DNA of 64,000 nt from Asterias rubens (taxonomy: Eukaryota > Echinodermata > Asteroidea > Forcipulatida > Asteriidae). Position 1 is the first letter of the stretch. Each line of letters begins with the position of its first letter. This document shows, piece after piece, positions 1 through 10,051 of this stretch. The stretch covers positions 2,910,309 through 2,974,308 of the forward strand of contig NC_047065.1 in the NCBI RefSeq assembly GCF_902459465.1, read 5' to 3'. Under the pieces are notes generated by a model. The model saw nothing but the letters and a program-made list of their open reading frames with translations, had not been told where the DNA came from and did no database searches. Made by a program: the position numbers and the translations under genes.

Positions 1-282
1 TCGCGACGTACATCTACATTGACCCGAGATTACGAGAATGATCATCACTGAATTGTTTTACATCTTAAAATAAGACTCTTTCTTCTTTGTTTTAACAGCA
101 ACCGTTGATGTACATTTCAGCTCGAGTGGATTACGATCTGAAAGCAATTTGGACGGACGTACGGAGGCATTTTTATTCATTAGCCGCCAAAAAAATGTTA
201 ACAGGATGACCTGACCCGTATACCTGGGCTGTGACGTAGACAGACATTGGCTGGTTTGACAGCACGTAGGCCAATCCTTGAC

Positions 283-478
283 TAGACTTTGCTCCAAGTC
301 TGTGATCGTGGTGTTTTTGTTTCGTCGTCCTGAAAGCCGATCATTATTGGCTGAAACAGTGCCCAGTTGTGGACAGCCTACGATCACTAAGAGTGTGAGA
401 GCATTAATCTGCGGGGGGAGTTCTGCATGGCTGAAGCAGAGAAATAACCGCGGTCTCAGACTTGAAATCAAGTCTAAT
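283..478. mobile_element. hAT-like MITE upstream of PPP1R3
   Basis: About 195 bp bounded by TAGACTT and CAAGTCTA. The interior resembles a second copy at 62008-62199 (shared blocks around GATCGTGG and CTGAAAGCCG). The flanks ATCCTTGAC and ATCCTTAGC look like a decayed 8-9 bp target duplication, which fits hAT-type insertion. It lies about 140 bp upstream of the PPP1R3 open frame, so it may be inside or beside that promoter. The open frames over it are by-products. Confidence 0.6.
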
Positions 479-616
479 CCTTAGCCGGGGTTGCAACACA
501 CTATACACAATCCCATACACCGTATTGCAAACCGGCCGGCCTGCCTCTGCCCGTCTAATGCCTAAATAGCGGTGCGTTACTACGCAAATACAAGCACGTA
601 GTCCATTCTGTCTGCA

Positions 617-1735
617 ATGCTCGAGAAAATGCTGGAAATATCCAGTTGGTCTGCAGGCCATGGACATACTCCGAGCGTAGCTATAAAACTCAACATGAGT
701 AACATTCACGACGGAAATAATTTTACTGATGAGCATGGGAAAATGGCGGATCAAAATGTACTCGAGGATCCGGAGGAGTCTTGGAAGAGGGATTTACTCA
801 ACGATGTGGAGGAGGATGACAAGAGAAACTCTCATTTGTATGATAAACATCAGATGTCCAAAAGGAGCCATGCTGCCATGTTACCACCTATTGACATAGC
901 CCGCTGTTCTAAACATAATGGTATCCAAGATGAGTCTTCTGGAAGTGAACATGGCTTTGGAGAACTCCAAGATGGCGAACCCATCTCACCAGATGCCACG
1001 GTCTCCTCTCTTGGCGTTGTATCGCCTTCTATTACCTCACCGACGAGTAGTACGTCCCCAAATGGAGGTATCAGTTGTCGTAAGTCCTCCATCAAGGACA
1101 GCTCTAAGACACCAGAGACCCCCGGCCGTAAATCGGTCAGATTTGCAGACGCCCTTGGCCTCGATCTTGAAGTAGTGCGAAACATTTTGGAGTCCGAATC
1201 CCCACCGGACTACCCATCCATGGCTCTGGCCGCATGCTCAGCGGTCTTCACGGACGATGAGACCGGCGGAAACACGGTGACCATCCTACCTCGATATCTC
1301 AGCATGTCATTCGTCCAACCAGGCGGGCAATCGGACTTCCTGAACCGCGTCTACAAACAGCTAGTATGCCTCGAGAATGCCGTAGTTTCGGATTTCACAG
1401 TGTTGGGAACGATCAAAGTTAGGAATATCTCCTATCAGAAGACCGTCAAGATCCGATATTCGGCAGACAGGTGGAAAACTTTCGGTGATATTCCAGCTCT
1501 GTATGTTTTGAATTCTTGTGATGGTCCCACGGATAGATACTCATTTGGTTTATCGGCACCTCGGGATATGAATGTAGGTGACCGGCTTGAATTCTGTATC
1601 TGTTACAAAGTTAATAATAATCAAGAGTTCTGGGACTCAAACTTTGGTCAGAATTATAGTTTGTTATGTCACGCACACGGGGACGCAGTAGACGATGAAA
1701 ACAAAGCACTTTGGACGCTCTTCCGGAATTCATAA
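617..1735 (+). CDS. PPP1R3: PP1 regulatory subunit 3 family, glycogen-targeting (CBM21)
   Basis: Single-exon frame of 372 codons. Seen: an acidic, Ser/Thr-rich N-terminal half; a PP1-docking RVxF-type motif K-S-V-R-F at residues 172-176 followed by ADALGLDLEVVR; then a CBM21 carbohydrate-binding domain at about residues 232-351, starting FVQPGG and ending in the conserved WDSNFGQNYSL. Known: family members tether the PP1 catalytic subunit to glycogen, where it activates glycogen synthase and inactivates phosphorylase. The ADALGL extension after the docking motif is closer to the vertebrate PPP1R3D/E type than to the ADNxG form, but I do not assign orthology. The start is uncertain: ATGs at 617, 629 and 695 are in frame, and 695 (A at -3) gives a 346-residue protein. 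The stop is TAA. Family call is firm; exact paralog is not. Confidence 0.93.
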   Translation: MLEKMLEISSWSAGHGHTPSVAIKLNMSNIHDGNNFTDEHGKMADQNVLEDPEESWKRDLLNDVEEDDKRNSHLYDKHQMSKRSHAAMLPPIDIARCSKHNGIQDESSGSEHGFGELQDGEPISPDATVSSLGVVSPSITSPTSSTSPNGGISCRKSSIKDSSKTPETPGRKSVRFADALGLDLEVVRNILESESPPDYPSMALAACSAVFTDDETGGNTVTILPRYLSMSFVQPGGQSDFLNRVYKQLVCLENAVVSDFTVLGTIKVRNISYQKTVKIRYSADRWKTFGDIPALYVLNSCDGPTDRYSFGLSAPRDMNVGDRLEFCICYKVNNNQEFWDSNFGQNYSLLCHAHGDAVDDENKALWTLFRNS

Positions 1736-2394
1736 AATATTTTAAATGCAAAATATGTAAAAAAAAATTAATTTTTAGTTTTGCCAAAAATAACCAACTC
1801 AATATTGAGTCCTAACGTTGTCAGTATTTTTTTTTTTTTTTTCCATTTATCGAATTCTGCTGGCTATAATAAGGTGGAGTGTTTTATTTATGCAAAAGGC
1901 TTGCGGTGAAAGGGTAAAAAAACATGATTAATTACAAAATGAAAATTTAATAAGGTACACATGATGCTGTTATCTTCAATATAAAGTTCTCTTTGCGAAA
2001 GCAAAGAGTGCAAACGTTGCTGTTGTTGGTTACAAAACAAAATGCATTTCTGAAAAATTTACAAAGCTATTCTTTCTTGAAAATCGAATCTTTTTTATTG
2101 CGATCTTTGTTTAAAAAAGAGCTTCTTGTTGTTAAGAAACCCTAGTTGTTAATAATAATCATTACATACAGAAACTATGTGATATTTATTAATGAAGTAA
2201 TGGCCTTCATTCATTGCGGTCATGCACAATGATTTTTAATGTGCTTGAGTAGACAGAGTCATTATTCACAATGCATGTACTCACATGCACGTGTACTTCT
2301 TTGTTCTGATTGTCTATATTATATGAAAGTGAACTGCACGCAGGGTCACTTTTCATAAACACCCTCATAATTCAGAAACCAAACCATACTTTTG
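1736..2394. other. 3' flank of PPP1R3, no gene seen
   Basis: AT-rich DNA after the PPP1R3 stop, with a T-run at 1829-1842. It probably contains the 3' UTR; AATATAAAG-like sequence near 1977 could serve polyadenylation but is not a clear AATAAA signal. No convincing coding frame. Confidence 0.5.
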
Positions 2395-2952
2395 TTAAAG
2401 GCACTGGACACTATTGGTAATTACTGAAAATATTTCTTTGCATAAAATGTTATTTGGTAACAAAGAATAGAGAGCTGTGATAGTATAAAACATTGTGGGA
2501 AACGACTCTCTCTGAAGTAACGATAGTTTTTTAGAAGAGATAATTTCTCACTCAATTAAATTATTAAAAGACAAATGCCTTTTTTGTATAGGCATCTGCA
2601 AGCACACACATTAATGTGCAACAAGGGTGTTTTTTATTGCAACTTCGGCGACCAATTGAGTCAAAGATTTCCAAATTTGTTATTTAAATGCTTACGTTGA
2701 GATACACCAAGTGAGAATACAGGGCCCAATTTTATAAAGCTGCTTAAGCAGAAAATATTGCTTTACACATTGCTGCTAAGCAGACATGAGCAGAATACCA
2801 GACACAAATTGTATATGTGATATGTAGTTTGGCTGGCAACCTGGTTCTGGTAAGCATGATTTTGTTGTGCTTAGCTACTTTTTGTGCTCAAGCCGTTCAT
2901 TGAAATTGGGCCCCGGTCTTTGACAATAACCAAAGGTGCCCACTTCCTATTA
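2395..2952. mobile_element. MITE family A copy split by a family B MITE
   Basis: It starts at TTAA with AAGGCACTGGACAC and carries the family core (GAGAGCTGTGATAG, AACATTGTGGGAAACG). A family B element interrupts it at 2722-2914. The right part resumes with TCTTTGACAATAACC and ends at a TTAA at 2950-2953. Nested insertion shows that B landed after A. Confidence 0.75.
2722..2914. mobile_element. MITE family B (GGGCCCAATTT termini)
   Basis: Both ends carry the family B inverted termini (left GGGCCCAATTTTATAAAGC, right GAAATTGGGCCCC). The arms contain CTTAAGCAGAAAATATTGC and related GCTTAGC motifs. It is inserted in the family A MITE around it. Confidence 0.75.
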
Positions 2953-3210
2953 AAGGCACTGGACACTTTGGTAATTATTGTCAAAGACCAGTATTCTCAA
3001 TTGGTGTATCCCAACATAATATGCATAAAATAACAAACCTGTGCAAAATTGAACTCGACTGATCGTCGAAGTTGCGAGAGAATAGTGTAAAAAAAACAAC
3101 CCTGTCGCACAAGTTGTGTGCTTTCAGATGCTTGAATACTTCAGAGGGAGCCGTTTCTCACAATGTTTTCAGCTCTCCATTACTCGTTTTGAGTAATTAC
3201 GGTGCCTTGA
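2950..3210. mobile_element. MITE family A, opposite neighbour sharing a TTAA
   Basis: It starts at TTAA 2950-2953 with AAGGCACTGGACACTTTGG and ends near GGTGCCTTGA at 3210. It contains the family core TTCAGAGGGAGCCG. Its left TTAA is also the right end of the preceding copy. Confidence 0.7.
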
Positions 3211-3943
3211 AAGAGTAAGGGTGCGCATAATACACAATTTGTATAAGCTGCAATATCGGTACCTTGACTCAGACTACAAAACTTCCTCCAGTGACTGCAG
3301 TGGCATGGGATTTTAGCAAGTTGTTATTCATAATGACAAATCAACAAAACCATGTTTTGTCTTGAACTCTTTCAATAACTCAAAGGCACTCTAGAGTAGT
3401 TTCATTCTTGGCCATAATGAAAAACCCGTATCCAATTAACCGTTGTCATTGGTTTTAGTTTACATTAAGAATGCAACCGTTTTGATAGCTTGGTTCCTTT
3501 CCCCTTGTATGTATCTGGATTGAGTTTGCTATTATTTTGAAGCTGGGTCTGGACTTTGTACCAGTTGCTTAGTAAATCATGAATATGGACAATGAAGCAC
3601 TCAGTTAAGTGAATTAAATCATTTCAGAAAATGGTGTCGAATACACTTGAAAGTCTGCATTTCTTTCCCGAAGCATCACTCTAAAAGTGCTGTGTATGGG
3701 AGAATAATGTTTGTATGTTAAATTTGTTAGTGACCAAAAAAAACAGAATTAATACTGAAATAATTAAAATGGAATGCATTTTTATGGTTGTATACGCAAG
3801 CCTGCCATACTTACCATTCCCTTCCTTAAAAAGTGGGGTGTGGCAGGCGGGGCAAATAAATAGATCTAAGAGGGTGTGGTGTGGGGCTTTGTACTTTACC
3901 TGGTAATTACCATGTGTATGACCGTTTGAGAGCTTATGATCTT

Positions 3944-4038
3944 GCCCCAATTTTATAAAGTTGCTAAGCAGAAAAATTTAGCAGAGCACCAGTGCTTAGC
4001 AAGTTCGTATACTTACAGGCTTTATGGAATCAGGCCCA
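3944..4038. mobile_element. short internally deleted MITE family B copy
   Basis: Left end GCCCCAATTTTATAAAG and right end GGAATCAGGCCC enclose only about 70 bp with TAAGCAG and GCTTAGC motifs, so most of the interior is gone. Confidence 0.5.
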
Positions 4039-5010
4039 AAGGTATGAGCTGCTTATAATATTGCTAACTGCAGCATCCAAGGGGAGTTCTCTAAATTCCT
4101 ATACCATGTGCGTGTTTCCTTTGCCATACTCAGATATAAAGTACACGGATTGGTTTGAATGGAAGTATTTTTTATCAATATGCCTATAAAATGATACAAA
4201 TAGTTTTATTTTTCTGAGTTCTCATTTTGAGAGGGTTAGGGACGCAACTCTTTTCCTTCCCTCCCCCTCTGTTTACACCACTGTTTAAGATAATAATAAC
4301 ATTACGAAAATGAAGAAATGGATCGAGCCTAGGTGCTTTGTGCTTATGTCTTTGAGTGACGGTCTTTGACATTCATAATGACGGTGTTTTGACTAGTTTG
4401 TGACCCTTGAACCAATTGGCGCTTCTGGAATGGAAGATGCTGTGACATTTGAGACGTTCATATTCATCATATGGCCTGTCATAAGTCTGGTGTGATACAG
4501 ACTTCGGGTGCCTGGTAAATTAATCATGTTCCCCATTATGCAGTCATTGACTTTAACATTGTTACATTGTCTGGTGTATTCTTAAGCAATGAAATAATTT
4601 TTAATTGACACTCAAGAGGTTTTATTTGTACAAAAAACTCTGTCATATTTTAGAATGTAAAACGTATTTTCGTGACATTGTTTTACAAAGTTCTCAGAAA
4701 CTACAGCACTGGCACTAGTAGTGTTTTAAGGGAGGCCTTCTACTATCATTATCTTCAAACTGAGTAAGTTTATAATGTAAATAATGGACATCGTGTTTTG
4801 TGTTGACAAAAAAAGTACTCCAATCGTTTAAAGTGTAGGTCTACACAGCGACGTTGACATTACTACACACAAAACTGTATACATTGTGATTTCGTTCTGT
4901 ATAAATTATTGTTTTAAAATATAATTCTCTGGAATGCACAGCAGTTTGTTCCTTTTTTTTTGTCCAATGTCTTTCTTTGCAGAAACAAATATAGATCCGG
5001 TTGTAACTGT
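4039..5010. other. intergenic, no gene seen
   Basis: AT-rich sequence without a supported gene. Positions 4690-4815 resemble stretches near 57355-57410 and 59935-60060 (TTTTAAGGGA, CTTTCTAC, ATCATTATCTTC), so part of it is a dispersed repeat. Confidence 0.4.
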
Positions 5011-5364
5011 TTAAAGGCACTAGACACGTAAGGTATTGTCAAAGACTAGTACAAATGTACTCTCATTTTTGTGTATCACGAGATAATGCAACAAATAACA
5101 AACCTGGGACAATTAGGCCCAATAATTGGTCATCGAAGTTGCAAGAGAAAAAACACCTCTGTTGTATTACTTTGTGTGCTTTCAGATGCATAATGAAAGT
5201 GAGAAATTACCTCTTTCTCAAAAACTACGTTACCTCAGAGGGAGCTGTTTCTCACAATGTTTTATATAAACTATATCAGCAGCTCTCCATTGTTGCTAGT
5301 TATCAAGTAAGTTTTCATGCTAACAGTTATTTTGAGTATAATTACCAATAGTGCACAGTGCCAT
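5011..5364. mobile_element. MITE family A
   Basis: TTAA followed by AGGCACTAGACAC at the left and ACCAATAGTGCACAGTGCC at the right. The core contains GAAATTACCTCTTTCTCAAA and TCAGAGGGAGC. Confidence 0.75.
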
Positions 5365-5391
5365 GTAACCTTTGTCTTCCTTCTGCCCCTC

Positions 5392-5767
5392 TTAAAGCCA
5401 TTGGACCCTTTCGGTAAACAGTGTTGTCCAATGCCCACACTTTGTGTACCACAACTTCATATATCAATAATAACAAACCTGTGAAAATTTAGGCTCAATC
5501 GGTCATCGGAGTCGGGAGAAAACAACGGAAAATCCCACCCTTGTTTCCGCGCTTTTCGCCGTGTCATGACATGTGTTTAAAATAAATCCGTAATTCTCGT
5601 TAACGAGAATTTATATTGTTTTGCTGTTTTCTCAAAAAGTAAAGAATTTCATGGAATAATATTTCAAGAGAAGTCTTTCACCATTGCCTTCTGTAAACCC
5701 TGTAAATTATTTGTAAATCTGTGAACTGTTTTTTTTTTTATGAACCGAAAGGGTCCAATGGCTTTAA
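5392..5767. mobile_element. MITE family C with TTAA target sites
   Basis: TTAA flanks both ends. The termini are AGCCATTGGACCCTTTCGG and its inverse CCGAAAGGGTCCAATGGCT, a near-perfect terminal inverted repeat. A second copy lies at 59401-59767. TTAA duplication with short termini suggests piggyBac-type mobilisation (inference). Confidence 0.8.
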
Positions 5768-6889
5768 TCATCTAATAATCTCTCAATTGTTAATCAAAGC
5801 AATGGTATATCATGAAACTTGTAGATTATGCAAATGTATTTTTTCAAGCTCAAACTATGAAAGTTTTAACATAAAAGCTATATATTTGTTTAGTATTCTT
5901 GTGAATGTTTTTGGACCAAGTTACAACTTGTACATTTAAGCTTGGGCCATTTGAATATGTAAATACCTCCAAAGGATTGTTTGAAATATGAAATATAATA
6001 TAAACGATAAAAATGCTTATTAGGCCCAAATATATGGTCTATATTAAATATTACAGTACTGAACCGAAATGCTCATCAACTGCGGATAGTTTTATAATGG
6101 TTTTGTCTGAAGCCGCAGCAATTATTTAACAAAAAAATCAAAGTGTCATTAGAAAAGGCCCTGCTTAAACACTTGTTAACAAACGTAAATATATCAAACT
6201 AAAGAAAAAGAAGTTTAGTCAAAAATAACCAGCTCAATTTTAAACATGAGTTGTTGGTTTATAGGTTTTCTCGGTCAATTTCGGCAAAACAATAATTCAA
6301 TTTAACAATTCATCAAAGCAGCGTTCAAATTCACAGACGCTTTTTGAGACGTATGTGTCGCGAAAAAGAATGACGATACGCTAAATTGAACATAGTGCTA
6401 AAGGAATTTTACTCGACTCGAAACCAAATTGAATGGCCGAGTTCTGAATTTGGAACGCAGTAACGACTGGAGAGGCAAAACAGCTTTAATTCGAACGCAT
6501 GAAAATGAAATTGACTGCTCATGTGCCGAATTTGACGAGAAAACCTATATTAGGCCCCTGAGAGCCATTGAAAACTATTGATGTTGGAGACCGTTGGTCT
6601 AAAATATCTGGTTTATTCGATACATTGTTTTGTTCTTCAGTGTATATTATTACTATGGTTATTATTATGAAGCCATTCAGTATCTAAAAGTTTGGGGTAG
6701 GTGGATGGTTCAACCCAATTTCTAAAATTTAAGTTGTTATCATTGACTATTCTAATTTGCTCCTTATATAAAAAGTGCCGAGAAATCATGGCTGGTTTCA
6801 CACCACTGTTTGGCCTTTTTGCATTTTTGCTTGAGTCGCCGATATAGTTTATACTTTTGGTATAGTCCCTTGTGGCATAACTTAAAACA
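5768..6889. other. intergenic, no gene seen
   Basis: AT-rich DNA with only short chance frames. No splice-bounded exon, RNA gene or clear repeat pair recognised. Confidence 0.4.
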
Positions 6890-7091
6890 GGGCCCAATTT
6901 CATAGAGCTGCTTAAGCAAGAAAATATAGTGCTTGTGACAATTTCCTGCTAAGTAGAAATGAGAAGAATACCAGAGCCATAAATTGTACATGTGGACTGG
7001 TAGTTTGGCCGGTAACCGTATTCTGGTAAGCATCATTTGGTTGTGATTAGCTTCTTTTGTATGCTTAAGCAGCTCTATGAAATTGGGCCCA
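6890..7091. mobile_element. MITE family B
   Basis: Complete copy: GGGCCCAATTTCATAGAGC at the left and its inverse CTCTATGAAATTGGGCCC at the right, with CTTAAGCA motifs just inside both ends. Confidence 0.8.
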
Positions 7092-7576
7092 GGTCACCTT
7101 TTTGGGCTAATCAACGTCAGGCACCAAGTAAGATATTTGTTTGTTTACCTTAACGAATCAACTTCGGCATGATTTCACCTTCGGCAGCTAAGCGCCATCT
7201 TGTGTTTCAACTGATCCAATCAGTGAAACCAAATCGAGGCTTGAGAGGAAATTGATGATTAGATTAGATAAGATTAGGTTAGAATAGATTAGATTAGAAT
7301 GGTTTGTTGGCCAATGGTTAAAAACAATCACAGGAATTTGAAGCATTATAGTCTCAAAATAAAAATCTATCTTCTCAAAATACAATACATTGAGTATAAA
7401 AACTGTACACATAATCAGTTCAATAAAAAATACCTAAAAGCTACAATTACTTCTTAGGGCTACATGAAAATTGTCCATTAAAAACTCGAATTACCGATGA
7501 ATATAAAACTATTCTCAAGACGGTCAGATTTTGATCTTTGTATTATCACATTCATACGTATAAGAGAAATTTGTAA
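7092..7576. other. intergenic, short AGATTAG-rich tract
   Basis: No gene seen. Positions 7257-7300 hold several degenerate copies of AGATTAGA/TTAGAATAG, a short tandem tract. Confidence 0.4.
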
Positions 7577-7737
7577 TGGCCCAATTTCATTGAGCTAAGC
7601 AGAAGATATTGCTTAATAATTTTCTACTCGGCAAAAATAGACAGGGGACCTGTTGTACTTGCAAAATGGTATTGTTGGCTGGTAACCTTATTATAGTAAG
7701 CATAACTTCTGTTGTATTTATAGCTGTCTTTTGTTCA
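7577..7737. mobile_element. degenerate MITE family B, right end lost
   Basis: Left terminus GGCCCAATTTCATTGAGC and the internal GGCTGGTAACCTTATT block are present, but the right terminus is replaced by the adjoining family D element. Confidence 0.5.
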
Positions 7738-7964
7738 AAAGGGCACTGGAAATAAAAACTAATTTCCCGTTTGGAGTTAATCGCTCAGTGATCGTTTTTT
7801 CATCGTCATACACAAGTTTTCGCATGACCCAGAAGCCTGATCAATCTCAAACTTCTACAGGCTTGCCGAGGCCATGTAGGCATGTATGGTGGATTACATG
7901 AAGTCATTACACTTCCAGCAATTGTTTTGATAGTAAAAGAACCCATTCTGTAATGTTCCTTTAA
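7738..7964. mobile_element. MITE family D, left end degenerate
   Basis: The right end TTCTGTAATGTTCCT plus TTAA matches the complete copy at 57568-57957, as do ATCGCTCAGTGATCG and TCTCAAACTTCTACAG. Its TTAA at 7961-7964 is also the left target of the next family A copy. Confidence 0.6.
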
Positions 7965-8328
7965 AGGCAGTGGACACTATTAGTAATTGTCAAAGACCAG
8001 TCTTCCCACTTGGTGTATCTCACCATCTGCACAAAATAACAAACCTGTGAAAGTTTGAGCTCGGTTGGTCGTCGGAGATGCGAGATAATAAAACACCATT
8101 GTCACACGAAGTTGTGTGCTTTCAGATGCTAGATTTCGAGACCTCAAATTTTAAACCAGAGGTATCGAAATCAAATTCTTGTAAAATTACTTCTTTCTCA
8201 AAAACTACGTCACTTCAGAGGGAGCCGTTTCTAACAATGTTTTATACCAACCTCTCCCCATTACTCGTTTCCAAGTGAGGTTTTATGCTGATAATTATTT
8301 TGAGTATTACCAATAGTGTCCACTGCCA
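7961..8328. mobile_element. MITE family A
   Basis: TTAA then AGGCAGTGGACACTATTAG at the left, ACCAATAGTGTCCACTGCC at the right. Shares its left TTAA with the family D element. Confidence 0.75.
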
Positions 8329-8908
8329 TAAGTTGGTCGATGCCCTAGCTGCTTCCAGCAGTTCCACAGCAAAGTTCCCAGACATTCCGATCTTGCATCT
8401 CTAGCACTTGGAGCTCCCAGCAGTGTGAGTCATAGTCTATTTTTACAAGCGCCCAGGCGCCCAGCAAAGTAAAATTTCAATGCAAGTATACGTGTTGAGA
8501 GATTAGTTAGTAATAAAATAATTATGAACAATTATGAATAATGGATCATGGGTTTTGTGTATTTTGTCCTTTGTATTTTGTTTTTATTTATGTTGATTAT
8601 TCGGACAATACAATAATTATAACAAGCAGAGGCAGAAGAAAAGAAAAAAAGTCATAGCACAGAAATCTAAGATTGTTTAAAGATGCTATGACAGATTTTT
8701 TTGCCCCAAACATTAAAAATAGATTTGTTTGAGTGAATGGTATCATTGACGTCAGCCTCAATTTGGGTTCGTATTCATAATCCCGCGAACATTTTTGTTT
8801 CTGTAGGCCTACATCAAAATTGCCACTGTCGTAGTGCTTTTCAACGGGAAAATTGTGGGGGTTTTTCTAAAATCGATTCAAAAAAGGGAATTCTTTTTAA
8901 AAGCATCA
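8329..8908. other. intergenic, no gene seen
   Basis: AT-rich, with a purine-rich stretch near 8635-8650. No supported exon or RNA gene. Confidence 0.4.
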
Positions 8909-9116
8909 GGGCCCAATTTCATTGAGCTGCTCATAAGCACAAAACATTGCTTAGCATGAAATTTCTTTCTTGATAAAAACAGGATTGCTTGTTACTGGTA
9001 TTCAGCTGTTGTTTGCTATCCTGAAAATTGACATTTTGGTTGGTAATTTCTGTTTTTCACAAGGCAAACAATTCATGCTAGGCAAATGTAGGCTAGCAGC
9101 TCTATGATTGGGCCCA
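8909..9116. mobile_element. MITE family B
   Basis: GGGCCCAATTTCATTGAGC and inverse CTCTATGATTGGGCCC termini; inner arms with GCTTAGCATGAAATTTC and AACAATTCATGCTAGGC. Confidence 0.75.
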
Positions 9117-10051
9117 GGACATTTTTTTGAGGATGGTACGAATTTTGATGTAGGCCTACAGAAAAAAATGCGTCCCGGGAGCACACTCCACTGTCAATCC
9201 AAAGAGTGACGTCATGACTGACACCTCTATCACTCCTTCACCCTTTATTTAAATTATTATGAACAACCATGATGTTGACCAACAAACATTACAAGTACAG
9301 CCTAATTGAACTTTGACCGGTCATCGTCGTTATAAACTATTTTAACTAATATAAAACCGAGTTTGGGTTCAATGTGTACAACGCATCGGCATACGTAGAA
9401 TTACAACACAATTAAGCTGCCACTTAGGCCCCTAGTCTCATATCAATTTTGAAAGTGAGCAAATCATTTTAATTCTGCTGATCAGTTCCCTGGAGTAGAA
9501 GTGTGGCGTCCGACTCTTTAGTTTGTTGCTTGGATCAACCCAATAATTCATTAGCAATGTTCACCTTTTGAGATCCAGCATCACTGTAAAGGCATCGGGA
9601 AACTACTGAAGTCATCGGCCCCTTTCCTGCAACCCCCCCCCCCCCCCCCACCACAAAATCCAAGCCCGAGCTCGAGGGGGATGGGGGCGTTACCTATTAT
9701 TAATGTTGTGCCTTACACTTTCTCTGACCTACACAGAGAGGGCGCTATCAAATTTGATAACAGTCAGTGTGTGTAAAAGACCGAACCTACCTTCTGACGT
9801 TTATTTTTCAGATGATTATTTTTTCCCAAAACGCAAGCAATCTTTTTGCAAAAAGGAACTACGTTTTGTATCTTGGTTCGTGAGCACATCGATTGATCAT
9901 GGATTGACCATTAAAAAAAAAGCCTGAAATGATTCTGAGGGTCTGAAATAAACGAAGTAAAGATGCGGATAATTGACATGTCATCGTATCGTACGTAAGT
10001 AAATGCATTGCGCGAAAACAGCATACAACCACAATCTCTGTGTACACAAAC
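9117..10051. other. upstream flank and probable promoter region of RELCH
   Basis: No coding exon seen before the RELCH start. A pure C tract lies at about 9631-9648. A short TSS-proximal region would be expected close to 10052, but I see no TATA box and cannot place the start site. Confidence 0.4.

Noticed and set aside
58-471. 137-codon minus-strand open frame at the left edge
   Set aside because: It overlaps a hAT-like MITE, has no family features and no splice context. Not a gene.
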